From: Achatina immaculata
Lineage: Eukaryota; Mollusca; Gastropoda; Stylommatophora; Achatinidae
Assembly (NCBI GenBank): GCA_009760885.1
Contig: CM019713.1
Span: 5,028,996-5,092,995 of the forward strand
DNA length: 64,000 bases
Direction of reading: 5' to 3'
Each line of letters opens with the position of its first letter. Position 1 is the stretch's first letter. The notes beneath the pieces are model-generated. The model was not told where the DNA came from, did no database searches, and was given only the letters and a program-made list of their open reading frames with translations. Shown here in pieces: positions 48,201-57,469 of the stretch. Position numbers and translations under genes: made by a program.

Positions 48201-51200
48201 AACTCTAAAGAGGACATTGTTAAGAGAGGCCAGGTCAGTGGGTATAACATCCCTTGATGAGATTGAAAAACTCGCCGAAGACAGGAAATCTTGGTGAACT
48301 ACCATGCAAGCCCTATGTGATGTTTAACGGCACGGGAAGGATGCAAGATGTAAGAAATTGTCTTTTCACAGAAAAGATTTGAGACTGAGTCCAATTATAG
48401 GCAACCTTCAGTCAGCTCAGCTGTAAAATGAGTATGTGCTGTGGAAATTACTTTGGAAGAAGGGAATATTTGCTCACAGGGCAAGGCACACTGGATAGCT
48501 GTTTTAAAAAAACCCCCCAAAAAACCCCAGTTAGTGTGTGATGGGAATTATAACACATTTAAAACTCAGTTCCATGAATCTGTTGACTAAGTCAAAGAGG
48601 AGGTGAATAGGTAAATAAAAGAAGTTTACAAATTTTTTCCCCCTTATATTCACTTTCTTGTTAATGCTATTTCATTTTTCTCGAACTGTGAGGAGTTGTT
48701 CTGATGAGTTGATGCTATGAAGGTGTTGGAACACAAGCATCATATAATGTTTTGGTATGTGGCTTATGATGATTAGCTTGAAGTGGGCCAAATATAGCAA
48801 GTTTCTCAGTGAACTGCACCACTCTTGTGGCCATATCAAGCCCCGCCCTGTTAGTCAGGTTGAGCCTGTCGCTAGGAGTACAAGCAGAGCGATGGGACAG
48901 GGTCTTTGACACTTCTGGATAGATATTTCTGATAATGAAGCCCTGATAATCGGTCATGTTTGGTTCCACATCTTTAGAAACATTTATAGTGTTATATAAA
49001 TAATACATAGGTAGGTAACCCTGTCATGCCTTAGAGGCACGTATGGATATGGTGTTAGTGCTCATATTTTCCTTGACCTGTCAGCACACTAGAGGGTCAT
49101 GTGGTCAGCATCACATCTGACTGCCTTTCCTTCTCCAGCTTCAGGAAAAGTCAGGGACCCATTTCTACAGCTGGGTGATTGGAGGTTGGGGGGGGGGGGC
49201 TGGGCGCTCCTCTGGCCAGATTTGAAGTCCTGACCTTCACCATGAGAGACTAGTACACTAACCACTTCACTACTCAGGTGTATGGTAACATGTAGTATGC
49301 CATTTATTCTCAGTCTTCAAATGTTTATTATCTAGTGAAACTTCCTAGTTCACTGCATCGTCTTTCTTGTGTGTTTCTCAGCATTAAACTAATACTTCTA
49401 CACTGCAAATGCCTAATCAAAAGATTGTGGATGCATTTCTTGATGTTTTATTAAAAATATGTGTGATGAGTTTTACAGAATGAAAGAAAGTCATTTAAAA
49501 AAAAAATAACAGAATTAACCAGTGTTGCAGCCAAAATGAGAATTTTTTTTCCCCACTAAACAGACAAGGTATTATAAGTAAAAAAAAATTGCACAGCAAT
49601 AGAAAACGCTTATTTGTTGGGTGATTTAGCTTTAACAAAAAAGGTAGAATCAATTTGCACAATCCTAAATTCCATAATTTTATTGGTTGATTATATGTAT
49701 GTACAAGACAGTAAACTTCTGAGATTTGTTGTTGTCATTGCTGCTGGTAATACCATAACCATTACTCTTTTTGGTATGCTGTGGTACTGGCAGGATGATC
49801 TAGCAATCAGCAATGCTGGAGAGGAGTCCGAAGATCAGAAAGAAGATGAAGAGCAGGAGATAGAGATTGAAGAAGATTTTCCAGACCCTCCGACTCCCGG
49901 TAAGGTGTTTATATATTGCAAAAGGGGGGGAAAAAAAAAAGAGAAAAAGAGTGAGAGACATTTTGTGTGTTTGTGCACAGGCAAAGGTGTGTAAGGAAAG
50001 CTAAGTAATGTATGTGTGATTTGGGGTGGGGGGAAAAAAAAAGGGTGCCCCAGTCACTCAAATGTAGAAATGGGTACATGACTTCTGGGCTTCTGAGAGA
50101 AATTTTATAAGCTGGTGAAGAACTCCCTCCCCCCACCTTTATATATTTATTCATCCACTAATGGGGGGGGGGGGTTCTCGACCCTGAAGCACACCAGGCC
50201 CACCTTTAAAGCAGGGAAAACCCTCTGGGTCTCAGAGAAATGCACCAGCTAGGCCCCTGACTCACAAGGCCTGTCTGGCTCCTAATGGAGCTGGGTAAGG
50301 AAAGATGGCCTGGTGTTAATGTCTGATACATCACCATCTTGTATACTGACAGGTCAAGGAAAATATGGACACTTATCCCCTAGATGCCTCTAAACTCATC
50401 CCCTAGATGCCTCTAAACTCATCCCCTAGATGCCTCTAAACTCATCCCCTAGATGCCTCTAAACTCATCCCCTAGATGCCTCTAAACTCATCCCCTAGAT
50501 GCCTCTAAACTCATCCCCTAGATGCCTCTAAATAATGAAAAGGCTACCTTTGCTTTTTTTGTTGTTTCGTTTTGTTTTTTTTTTCTTTTCACAGGGCCCC
50601 TGATTTATTTGATATTTCTCTCTTCACTCTCCTCCATTCCTGCAGAGACCAGAAAAGATGTACTAGTTTTTGTTAGAACTTCAGATATGAAAAGATGTAT
50701 CAAATTTTAAACTTAAAATATGAAGCTGTTTTCTTTTCTGTAAAAAGAAAAAAAAAAATAATTTAAATCATGCAGTTTAGCTTTATTTTAAAATACAGAC
50801 ATAAGAATCATCATTTATAATGAAGAGAGGAATGTATAAAGTCATCACAGAATTTAGGCATGAAAAATGTCGACAACATACATCAGTATTTAAGAAATTG
50901 TACATTTACTATTCACACAATATTGATAACTTAAATGATGATGTGAAAATACTTGCACTATTATTATTGTGAAACAAAATTGACATCAAGACTATAACTG
51001 AAGGTTTATATTCCAGAAATAATTGAGTGGGAGGACCTTGATGAAGGTGAAGATGTTGTGGACCTGAGAACATTGTATGTCGTAGGCAACATTTACCAGT
51101 TTGACCTTCTTGAACTGCCACCACAACCTAAAACTGTTGGGCTCTGGACACTGACACAGTGTAATTTATTTTATAGTTTGCTGTGGTCTTGTTATTGTCA

Positions 51201-54200
51201 TCATTTTATTTAAAAAAAGAGTACACTTTATTTGATAATAGATTGATAAGCAGCAGATGTAAATGAAAGGGTTATAATAGTAATGGGAATGATGAAATTT
51301 TTTTATTTGCGGTTGTTATTGCAAATGAAAGGTAAAATGATACTCTATATCTTTTATTAGGCCACGTCAACATTTATCCAACTACCAAACTATGAACATC
51401 AAAGAACATCAAAACAGGAACCAAACTTAGACTCTTTAATACAAACATAAAGACTGTCCTACTGTATGGTTCATAGACATGGCTGATGACTAAGGCAATA
51501 CAACAGAGGATGCAAACATTCATGAGCTACTGATTGAAGAGGATTTTAAACATTAAATGGCAGGACAAGGTCAGGAACAAGGAGGTCTGGGAAAGAGCAG
51601 GACAAGAACCTGTGAACCTATAAATCATATCTAGGAAATGGAGCTGGACTGGCCACACACTGAGGAAACCTGACACCGGCGTAGCATGACAGACACTGAT
51701 ATGGAATCCTCAAGGAAACAGAAATCGAGGAAGACCTGGGAATACTTGGAGAGGGAAAATTATGGCAGTGCTCAGGAAGGAGGGATACACAAGGAAGGAA
51801 GCAGAGAATAAATCCAAGAACAGGGATGACTGGAGAGCCTTTATCCATGGCCTATGCTTCCAAGGGAGTGAAAGGTGATGATGATCATGATCTTTTATTA
51901 CCACTAAAACACTGGAAGGATAGTCAGTCAATACACTGCATGAGCTTGATATGTTTGTTTCTTGTCATAAACATCATATATTTGTGTATTGTCATATGAT
52001 TCACATGTTTGGTGTCTCTTGTCATAAACTTCATATGCTGGTCTCTTGTCATAAACTTTATGTGTTGGTGTCTTGTTATAAGCCTGACATGTTTGGTGTC
52101 TCTTATCATATACTTCATGAGTTCATTGTCTCTTGTCATATGCTTCATGTGTTTGTTGTCTCCTATCATTAACTTCATATGTTGATATATTGTCACAAAC
52201 TTTATGTCTGTGACTTGTCATAAGCTTCATATGTTTAGTGTTTTTTGTCATATGCTTCATATGTTTGATGTCTTGTCATAAACTTTGTATGTCCATGTCT
52301 TGTAATAGGCTTGATATGTTGGTGTATTTGAAGTTCTGTTTTAGTGATCCAGTTCCCCTGGGAACAACTGTGTTAAGAGCACACTTATCTTAACACAGTG
52401 TTTGTGAGACAGGGAACATAGATCTGTTTGCTTAAAAACTCTGACCTACCTCTGTAGCCCAGAAACTTGTAGCAATCAACACTAATTGTAATTGTTATTT
52501 TTGCAAAATGTAATGTCAGGTTGGTGGACGGATGGGGACATGGAGATCTCTGGCGGGGATGAGGGAAGTCTGGTGTGAAACCAATGAATCCAGGACGTGA
52601 CAAGCCTATGGGTCTTTACAACAATGGCTATCAGAATGATGTGAACAAAACAGAGCCAGTAGACTATAGGTGGCGGGGAATGGATATCGTTGAAGCACTC
52701 ATCAGATTCCTCATCTCAGAGTCGGAGTGTCTTTGTGGAACTGTCTCAAACCATCTGACATGGAGAAGGGGTTTAAGTACAGCCACCAGAGGCTGGAAAA
52801 CAAAGTTTTGGCCAGGCCAGCCACACTGTCTTCATGGCAGTCCGAGCAAGACCACAGTCTGCCCTAGCAAGGAAAGGTGCTGAAGTCGGAGTTACCCAGC
52901 CAAAAGGCGCATCGCAAAAATCAGGGTAACACGCATTATCGCTAATGAAATGTCTATATCTACAGTTTTCAAACATGGTGCTCGCCCTGTGAAGACTAAC
53001 CAGGCAGGTGCAGTGCCGGGCCCCATGCCTCGAAAGGGTCCACCCAATGCTACTGGAGGTCCTCTCAGTTCGTCTTGTGGAGTCAGGAGACATGAGAGTA
53101 GAGCTACTGGCCAAAAAATACAACAGAAGAAAACAGCCAAAAAGCAAGAACTTAAAATAATGCAGTGGAATGCTGAGGGTGTCAGCAGTGTTAGAGATGG
53201 CTATAGCAAAAAGGTTGAACTAGAGAACATACTTTTTGCAGAGCAGGTAAGTATATGCTGCATACAGGAGACACACCTAACCAAAGATGCCGCCTTTAAA
53301 ATCAGAGGCTACCAGTGTTTTAGATCAGACCGACAGGACAGAAGAAAAGGAGGAGTACTCACACTTGTTAAGAATAACATCAGCGCATGTCAGGTGGGAG
53401 TGTACATGGAAGGAGCCGAATACCAGATGATCCATCTAAAAAGTAGTAATACAGATTTCCACCTCCTTAACTATTACTGTCCTAATGACCGCCCACTTGC
53501 TTTAGGAACAATCCCACACAAAGAGAGACTGATGGTCTGTGGTGATTTTAACAGTCATTCCCAGAGCTGGGGCTATGACCACATAGACAAGAGAGGAGAG
53601 GAAGTTGAGAGCTGGCAGGATGATAATGGACTTCTCCTGATCAACCAGCCAATGGATGCCCCAACATTTTACTCAAGGGCTTGGCATACAAAATCAACAC
53701 CAGATCTGGCATTCCACTCTCCAGATCTGAAGTGGAACATTACACGTGAAGTTGGAAAACAACTTGGAGGTAGCGACCATCGACCAGTCTTCCTGACAAT
53801 AGAAAATGAACTCCTTAACACCAGTAACCCTCTCCCCAGATGGAACTATAAAAAAGCAAACTGGACAATGTACAGACATCGTACAGGTATCCTGGTGGGA
53901 CAGCTGTCCATAGAAGGTAAGGATATTAACAGCATAGTGAAGGATTCAATGCTTGTATCCTTCAGGCCGCTCGTGAAACCATTCCCAGAGGAGCTCGCAG
54001 GGACTATAAACCATACTGGTCTAGTGAGCTGGGAAAACTCCATGATGACGTGGAAGCAGCTCGAAAGCAAGCAGAAAATAGACCATGCCAAGAACACCAC
54101 AATAATTACCAACATTCTAAGGCCAAATTTCAGAGAGCAAAGCTGCAAGCCAGACGGGAAAGTTGGAGAGAGAAAACAGAGTCCCTAAACTTTGAAAAGG

Positions 54201-57200
54201 ATGGAAGGAAACTGTGGAAACTAATCAAACAGTTAAATGATGAGAGTACTGGAAGAAGTACAAAGATTACACTAATAGAGGATGGGAAAACTCTTACAGG
54301 TAAGCAGGTAGCAGATCACTTTGCTCGCATGTTTGCACAGGACTGCAACATTGATATCCATCCAGAGAAGGAGCGTACAGTGCGCATCGAGCCACAGAAA
54401 GAGGAGGAACAAGTCAGAAAAGTGGAGGTCATGGATGCACCAATCACACGCAGTGAGTTAGACCTAGCAGTTAGTAAACTGAAACCAAGGAAATCACCAG
54501 GACCAGATGGAGTGTCCAATGAAATGATCAAGAACCTGGGAATGGCAGCAATGGGAAAGCTGTTGGATATTTTCAATATGTGCTGGAGCACAGGTAAGTT
54601 ACCTCAAATCTGGAAGGAAGCAAGCATGGTACCACTGCTAAAACCAGGGAAAAACAGTGATACTGCCTCCAGCTACAGGCCAATCAGTCTCACTAGCTGC
54701 CTATGCAAAACGATGGAACACATCATTGACCTGAGGCTAAAATGGTACCTAGAAAGTGAAAACCTTCTCGTTCCACAACAAGCAGGATTTAGGCAGTACT
54801 ACAGTACGGAAGATCAAGTGACCTATCTCTCTCAAGAGATTGAGGATGCATTCCAAGAGAAAAACCTTGTACTAGCAGCGTGGATAGACCTGAAGAAAGC
54901 CTTTGATAAAGTATGGAAAAAAGGTCTGTTGTGGAAACTAAGAAACTGCAATGTGAATGGAAGACTGTACAACTGGATAAAGTCCTATTTACACAATAGA
55001 AGAGCTAGAGTAGTAATGGATGGACACAAAAGCCAGAAAGTACTTCTGCGACACGGTGTACCACAAGGAGGAGTCCTTTCGCCTACACTATTCCTTGTAT
55101 TCATTAATGACCTGGTCAAGGAACTTCCCTATGGAATCAAAGCAGCACTGTATGCAGATGATCTGGTCATGTGGTGTACAGATGAATATGCGACAGTTGC
55201 TACACAGAGACTCCAAAGAGCAGCAGACATCTTGACATCATGGACAAACAAATGGTGTGTAAGTATCAACACAGAGAAATCAAGTACCACTCTGTTCACC
55301 CTCTCATCTAAACAGAAAGCAGGTAAGATCTTTGTAAATGAAATACCCTTAAGGATGGACAACCAACCCACTTACTTAGGAGTGACTCTTGACTCAAAAC
55401 TGACTTGGAAGCAACACATCAACAGTGCAGAAGCAAAAGCCAGAAGAAAACTAGCCATATTAAGAAAATTGAGTGGGACTACATGGGGAGCTAGTGAAAG
55501 AATCCTCAAGAACGTATATCAGCAAAGTATTCTACCACATTTAGAATATGGCTCAACATCTTGGTGCACAGCATCAAACACTACGCTGCATAATCTAGAC
55601 AAGGTTCAAAATCAGTCACTACGGATTATCACAGGTGCCATGAGGTCCACACCAATAGTAGAAATGCAGAAAATAGTTGGTGTTCAACCGCTAAAGGAAC
55701 GTAGAGACACAAAGGTCATGACCATGGGAGAAAAATTCCTTAGCTCTGTAAGCCATCCCCTGAAGGAGAGATTCAATAACTTGGCATTAGGACGGCTTAA
55801 AAGAAGCAGCTTCATTCATCAGGCCAAGCGTATGCGTAAGCTGATACCTGACCTTCCAACTGTAGTCGCTCCATTATCATCTGTACCAGACCATACACCA
55901 TGGAAAGAAGCAGATTATACACAAATAACTATTCAGACTGAAGTGAAAGGTGTGCAGAATGGTGAGATGCAGAGCAGTCTTGTAAGATCAGTAGCCACAC
56001 TTAGTGTTCTAGATGACAAATATCCATGTGACACCTGGATACGTGTGTATACAGATGGATCTGCACATAATGCCATAAAAATGGAGGGGCAGGAGCATAT
56101 ATTGAATATCCAAACAACACCATTGACAAGATTTCCATACCCACTGGTAAATACTGCAACAACTTTGATGCAGAAGTTAGGGCAATTATTGCTGCAGTTG
56201 AAAAACTATCAGACTCCAGAATTGATACATGTCCTGTAGTAATTCTCACAGATGCAAGATCAGTACTGGAGGCTCTTCAGTGCAACAAACTACCAGACCT
56301 TAAGGATGCCTTGTCAAAAATTGGCTTACAACATGGAGTCACTTTGCAGTGGATTCCCTCCCACTGTGGGATACCAGGCAATGAGAAAGCTGACCATCTG
56401 GCCAAAGAGGGCACTGAAATGGAGCAACCAGACATACCAGTCACCTATAATCAGAAGAAAAGCATGATAAAAACCTACAGGAAGCCACAAACACCACCAC
56501 ATGATGACTATCACATGCTAAACAGAAAGGAACAAGTCACCATCTTCCGTCTCCGAACAGGACACAGCCGACTCCGAAGTCATATGTATACAAAGTTTAA
56601 GGTTGGTACTACTAATCTATGTACATGTGCCCAGGTGCCCCAAACCGTGGAACATATCCTCCAGAACTGCATCAACTACAAGACACTGAGAAATAATTAC
56701 TGGCCCAGTGAAACCACTAAAGAAGATAAGCTCTACGGTTCCATACATGAGTTACAAAAAACAGTGAAATTTATTCAAGAACAATGCAGAGATAAGACAG
56801 ATGACTGAACAACAACCAGTCTCATGGGTGATCAGGAAAAGGAGATGGACATATGTTGGTCACCTGATGAGAAGAAATGATCAGAGAATCCCAAAACAAG
56901 CTATCAAGTGGAACACAACAGGCCAAAGAAAAAGAGGCAGACCGCATGAAACTCTGAAGAGGACATTGTTAAGAGAGGCCAAATTAACAGGCATAAAATC
57001 CCTTGATGAGGTTGAAAGACTCGCTGAAGACAGGAAAAATTGCCGAACTATTTTGCGAGCCCTATGTGACGTTTAACAGCACGAGAAGGATATAAGATAT
57101 AAGATAAGAATGTTTGGCATGAAAGTGTGATATGGTCAGTATCATGTCTGGCTACATTAGCCTTCCCAGGTTTCTCTGATACCCATTTTTAGAGGCTGGG

Positions 57201-57469
57201 TGGACCCCAGGGCCATTTTGGTGTGTACCAGAAAAATCCCACTTCTGGGACTTGAACTCTGTACCACCAGATTAGTAAACCGAGTGCTTAACCAATCATC
57301 TAGTCAGGCCGCCATTTACTTGCGTAGTATATATTTATTTTTATATTCCTTCAGTGGTAGATCCTCCTAAAATCTACAGCTTAGACTACATGGCAGATCC
57401 TGAAGGTGATCAAGATATGGGTAGAGATGTCAGAAGGGATGAGAAAGCTCCAGTTACTGTTACTTTGAC
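33158..57469 (+). CDS. DNAI7: DNAI7/CASC1 (dynein axonemal intermediate chain 7), partial, with a frameshift
   Basis: Exons: 33158-33243 (uncertain), 34970-35074, 37635-37775, 38986-39066, 43075-43244, 45345-45501, 46844-46971, 49794-49899, 51017-51160, 57355-57469. Hallmarks of the family: WSRYMRCDGSPDPMNQLEIN, YIALCIWGNLMKNPR, FADINFTFDIPRVIALTDCA, VVDLRTLYVVGNIYQFDLLE and LPPQPKTVGLW. The N-terminal part is charged and helical; an acidic linker (exons 46,844 and 49,794) separates conserved blocks, as in vertebrate CASC1. Known role: ciliary protein linked to axonemal dynein and microtubules. All phases fit except exon 45345-45501, which is one base short. The C-terminal exons lie beyond the window. 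Gene length is inflated by intronic LINEs. Confidence 0.87.
33244..34240. other. Intron or flank, no gene recognised
   Basis: AT-rich with T and A runs. Minus-strand ORFs at 33,404-33,610 and 33,925-34,149 show no domain. Confidence 0.5.
34250..34925 (+). mobile_element. Decayed Tigger/pogo (TcMar) transposase remnant
   Basis: Fragments in several plus frames: HSENPMALKTYDKANL in the core (34,535-34,590), VWVTADLFTVWFNEYCKPAV (34,609-34,668), then after a large internal deletion SVNEQRKFIQVESTPAED and EMTKDLEHYVRLRD (34,730-34,840). This order is that of Tigger-type transposases. Many stops; non-functional. Sits just upstream of a DNAI7 exon. Confidence 0.7.
34970..35074 (+). CDS. DNAI7: DNAI7 exon (coiled-coil-like)
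   Basis: 35 codons after GAATTAAAG and before GTAAAA: ERKQRRLDLTELQEMWEKNE then QSLKALHQNRRTLAK. The phase joins directly to WSRYMRCDGSPDP of the next exon. Confidence 0.8.
35845..37165 (-). mobile_element. Family E-related LINE, RT to C-terminal tail
   Basis: Minus strand [71 protein letters not shown]; then FYGCEALSMNKRVQQEMEAM and MWFIRRILKVPWTVKKTNEE. RT motif RQGCVLSPD of relatives reads RQGYVLYPD. Frames broken. In a DNAI7 intron. Confidence 0.8.
36535..37155 (-). pseudogene. Family E RT fragment (206 codons) with YADD
   Basis: Contains the RT palm with FLDYYKVFDKVRH and [11 protein letters not shown]. The usual SKAFD is YKVFD, and the motif before the palm is altered (RQGYVLYPD). Start and end are set by stops, so this is a decayed piece. 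Confidence 0.75.
37166..37325 (+). repeat. Interspersed repeat R1, copy 2
   Basis: CCAGAGCCTACCCTCCAAGC, GGGTTTGAAATCAGAGTTTT, TAGATGAGCTGCC and TCTGGTTTTCAGGTGCCAG, in the same order as on the minus strand at 12,130-12,300. Confidence 0.75.
37635..37775 (+). CDS. DNAI7: DNAI7 exon with WSRYMRCDGSPDP block
   Basis: 47 codons between TTTCAG and GTGAGT. WSRYMRCDGSPDPMNQLEIN is the most diagnostic sequence of the family; the exon ends DSEMDLM. Confidence 0.93.
37776..38985. other. DNAI7 intron, no gene recognised
   Basis: AT-rich. Contains a C run (about 38,744-38,756) and a 28-bp direct duplication, TTAATGAGGAGTGATAATTT (38,774-38,826). Confidence 0.6.
38986..39066 (+). CDS. DNAI7: DNAI7 exon
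   Basis: 27 codons after CCCATAG, LMNELKFILADLPSEELSEM then QRSVYQE, donor GTGGGA. Matches the family's leucine-rich segment after the CDGSPDP block. Confidence 0.88.
39433..39580 (-). mobile_element. Family B LINE 3' end fragment
   Basis: Short copy (39441-39572) between TAATGAAT repeats (39433-39440, 39573-39580). Tail TAAGATATAAGATGTAAG on the minus strand, coding for the final LAEDRK..W.TTMQALCDV. Confidence 0.75.
39917..40180 (-). mobile_element. Family D LINE 3' fragment with TSD
   Basis: Element 39927-40170 between perfect 10-bp TSDs AGGCAGACCT. (ATTC)n tail at 39,929-39,950. Confidence 0.85.
40181..40990. other. DNAI7 intron, no gene; (GAA)n microsatellite
   Basis: A purine-rich AAGAAGAAGAAGAA/GGAGGA run at 40,676-40,738 and a C run near 40,347. 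No coding signal. Confidence 0.6.
41000..41870 (-). pseudogene. RNase H domain remnant of another LINE
   Basis: Minus strand: ADVIYTGGTKGLHGIHSI, IQKAKAGSLHRQWLESLQK, NYVPGHVAIQGNERADRLAG and SAIITDGRSLD, then an RKLGV...C-rich end. VPGHVAIQGNERADRLA is an RNase H C-terminal motif of LINE ORF2 proteins. Frames are broken and the family differs from A. Confidence 0.6.
42190..42309 (+). mobile_element. Family E LINE 3' end fragment
   Basis: ACCAACTGAGCTAATGGACT to GCATTATAGCCAATACC and a GATGATAATGATGATG tail. Flanks CTTTAGAGGT / CTTTGGAGGT may be a TSD with one mismatch. Confidence 0.7.
42752..43000 (+). repeat. 35/36-bp minisatellite, 7 copies
   Basis: Unit CTGGCAGCCATCTTTGCTCC plus CCCTTTTGCCYTCAT. 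It lies 75 bp upstream of a DNAI7 exon. Open in all three plus frames, so the long ORFs over it are artefacts. Confidence 0.95.
43075..43244 (+). CDS. DNAI7: DNAI7 exon
   Basis: Starts after TCTAAACAG with IIEKLERLITSKLDIASLKI and ends LCIWGNLMKNP plus AG of Arg, donor GTATTC. 170 nt, leaving two bases for the next exon. Confidence 0.92.
43731..43889 (-). mobile_element. Family D LINE 3' fragment with TSD
   Basis: Element 43742-43878 between perfect 11-bp TSDs ACATACAGATT. (ATTC)n tail; one internal block of the family is missing. Confidence 0.85.
44210..44455 (-). repeat. tRNA-like SINE (SINE-3)
   Basis: On the minus strand CTTTTGCAGCGGTGTAGTAA, then GTCTCTGGTTTGATTTTGCA (weak B-box). The body has GGTCTGGCATCGCTGCCTC. 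Diverged. Confidence 0.45.
44562..44872 (-). mobile_element. Family E-related LINE 3' fragment with TSD
   Basis: Element 44574-44860 between perfect 12-bp TSDs ATAAATTATAGT. Minus strand: KILDSLTNWRG-type and TELMSNMKNWKLWRDMVT-type tail, ending CATGATGATGAC. Confidence 0.8.
45345..45501 (+). pseudogene. DNAI7: DNAI7 exon with apparent 1-base deletion
   Basis: RIRSHEFADINFTFDIPR and VIALTDCAVRVLTT read in the incoming frame; FDFYSPTSKTNLPRMKKKHE reads in the frame required by the next exon. The switch is near 45,433-45,440 (TTGACCACAAGTTTGAC). The exon is 157 nt where 158 would keep phase. Read as given it meets TGA at 45,484-45,486. Assembly error or real lesion cannot be told apart here. 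Confidence 0.85.
45950..46097 (+). repeat. ~46-bp tandem repeat, 3 copies
   Basis: GAATGTATAAAATTATATCT followed by TAAATTGAGAT, repeated with small changes next to a SINE. Confidence 0.8.
46100..46275 (-). mobile_element. SINE-1 copy, head truncated
   Basis: TTAGAGGCACAAAGGGATAT, TTTTCCTTGACCTGTCAGCA and CTTCCCCAACTTCAGAAGAA match the 49.0-49.3 kb copy in the same orientation. It ends before the tRNA head. Confidence 0.65.
46844..46971 (+). CDS. DNAI7: DNAI7 exon, acidic linker
   Basis: Begins with two bases that complete Glu, then ESGLMAPEIPLGESKEDLER and a Glu/Asp-rich stretch to EKEDIE, donor GTACCA. Low complexity, matching the acidic linker of the family. Confidence 0.8.
46972..47750. 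other. DNAI7 intron, no gene recognised
   Basis: A 115-codon minus-strand ORF (47,119-47,466) has no recognisable motif and lies in the intron; treated as chance. Confidence 0.5.
47751..48368 (+). mobile_element. Family B LINE 3' fragment with perfect 14-bp TSD
   Basis: Element 47765-48354 between AAATTGTCTTTTCA at 47751-47764 and 48355-48368. Contains KLDSFENKCLRKIPGIKWN, QQPVSWVIRKRRWTYVGHVM and tail GATGCAAGATGTAAG. Stops and shifts throughout. Confidence 0.9.
48715..49008 (-). other. Unassigned 97-codon ORF
   Basis: Reads RNIYPEVSKTLSHRSACTPS and VVQFTEKLAIFGPLQANHHK. I do not recognise it. It could be a repeat-encoded fragment; it is antisense inside a DNAI7 intron. Confidence 0.2.
49012..49285 (-). 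mobile_element. tRNA-derived SINE-1
   Basis: Minus strand: CACCTGAGTAGTGAAGTGGT (A-box), AGGACTTCAAATCTGGCC (mutated B-box), GCTGTAGAAATGGGTCCCTG, TGACAGGTCAAGGAAAATAT and GTGCCTCTAAGGCATGACAG. A poly-C stretch (plus-strand G run at 49,187-49,198) sits in the body. Confidence 0.75.
49794..49899 (+). CDS. DNAI7: DNAI7 exon, acidic linker
   Basis: After ACTGGCAG: DDLAISNAGEESEDQKEDEE then EIEIEEDFPDPPTP, with one base left before GTAAGG. The upstream part of the same open frame is intron. Confidence 0.8.
50165..50374 (+). mobile_element. SINE-1-related copy (+) feeding a minisatellite
   Basis: After a G run (50,164-50,174): body with ACTGACAGGTCAAGGAAAAT ATGGACACTTA, the 3' part of SINE-1. 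The tail continues into the 23-bp repeat. Confidence 0.55.
50375..50532 (+). repeat. 23-bp minisatellite, 6.9 copies, perfect
   Basis: Unit ATCCCCTAGATGCCTCTAAA plus CTC, starts every 23 bp from 50,375 to 50,513 with no mismatches. GATGCCTCTAA resembles the SINE-1 tail GTGCCTCTAAGG. Confidence 0.95.
51017..51160 (+). CDS. DNAI7: DNAI7 exon
   Basis: After TATTCCAG: EIIEWEDLDEGEDVVDLRTL, VVGNIYQFDLLELPPQPKTV and GLWTLTQ. The donor GTAATT at 51,161 is chosen over GTGTAA at 51,159 because it gives the phase required by exon 57,355. Confidence 0.9.
51370..51890 (+). mobile_element. Family G LINE 3' fragment
   Basis: Plus strand pieces: GSETWRMTKAIQQRVQTF-like, LKRILNIKWQDKV-like, IWNPQGNRNRGRPGNTWRG-like sequence and a final DDWRAFIHGLCF, then GATGATGATCATGAT. 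Same family as the minus copy at 28.1-28.5 kb. Confidence 0.65.
51935..52330 (+). repeat. Degenerate ~30-bp tandem array
   Basis: About a dozen units of the type CTTCATATGTTTGGTGTCTT GTCATAAA. Gives His/Met-rich spurious ORFs on both strands. In the DNAI7 intron 51,161-57,354. Confidence 0.85.
52950..54188 (+). pseudogene. Family A endonuclease ORF fragment (412 codons)
   Basis: The APE-type endonuclease begins near residue 66: LKIMQWNAEGVSSVRDGY, CCIQETHLTKDAAFKIRGY, ERLMVCGDFNSHSQSWGYD and [15 protein letters not shown], with the N, E, D and H positions present. About 65 residues before it (RKGPPNATGGPLSSS) are of unknown function. After DINSIVK the frame shifts by one lost G, so the last ~80 residues are out of frame. 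Confidence 0.85.
54050..56239 (+). pseudogene. Family A RT and partial RNase H ORF fragment (729 codons)
   Basis: RT is complete and carries [18 protein letters not shown] and [10 protein letters not shown]. RNase H begins [12 protein letters not shown] and then loses frame (one A missing). Near-identical to the 13.6-16.5 kb copy. Confidence 0.88.
56311..56808 (+). pseudogene. Family A RNase H end and knuckle fused to family B
   Basis: [40 protein letters not shown] and [17 protein letters not shown], then VKFIQE followed by QCRDKTDD, which is family B sequence in this frame. A short chimeric ORF end, not a functional gene. Confidence 0.85.
56779..57110 (+). mobile_element. Family B LINE 3' part joined to family A
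   Basis: MTEQQPVSWVIRKRRWTYVG, RRNDQRIPKQAIKWNTTGQR, ALCDV and tail GATATAAGATATAAGAT. No flank or TSD separates it from the A copy on its left. Confidence 0.88.
57115..57322 (-). repeat. tRNA-derived SINE (SINE-3 type)
   Basis: Minus strand: CTAGATGATTGGTTAAGCAC (A-box) and CAGAGTTCAAGTCCCAGAAG (B-box), body ATGGGTATCAGAGAAACC. It ends about 30 bp before the DNAI7 exon acceptor. Confidence 0.6.
57355..57469 (+). CDS. DNAI7: DNAI7 exon (last in window)
   Basis: After TTCCTTCAG: VDPPKIYSLDYMADPEGDQD and RDEKAPVTVTLT, donor GTATGT. It lies between an A/B chimeric LINE with a SINE on the left and a nested A/C LINE on the right. Confidence 0.85.

Larger units (their letters stand above)
52560..56778 (+). 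mobile_element. Family A LINE copy 2, longest copy, 3' end replaced
   Basis: Starts in probable 5' leader (52.56-52.95 kb; the boundary cannot be fixed). Then complete endonuclease, RT, RNase H and knuckle in three shifted frames. It stops at VKFIQE (56,778) and runs straight into family B sequence with no (GAA)n tail. Two 1-base losses relative to copy 1: G near 53,944 and an A of the A-run near 56,080. Confidence 0.88.

Noticed and set aside
51924..52196. His/Met-rich repetitive ORFs
   Set aside because: Artefact of the 52-kb tandem array on both strands.
52575..52883. 102-codon ORF upstream of the family A endonuclease as an ORF1
   Set aside because: No zinc-knuckle (CCHC) or RRM typical of LINE ORF1; treated as the probable 5' leader of copy 2.
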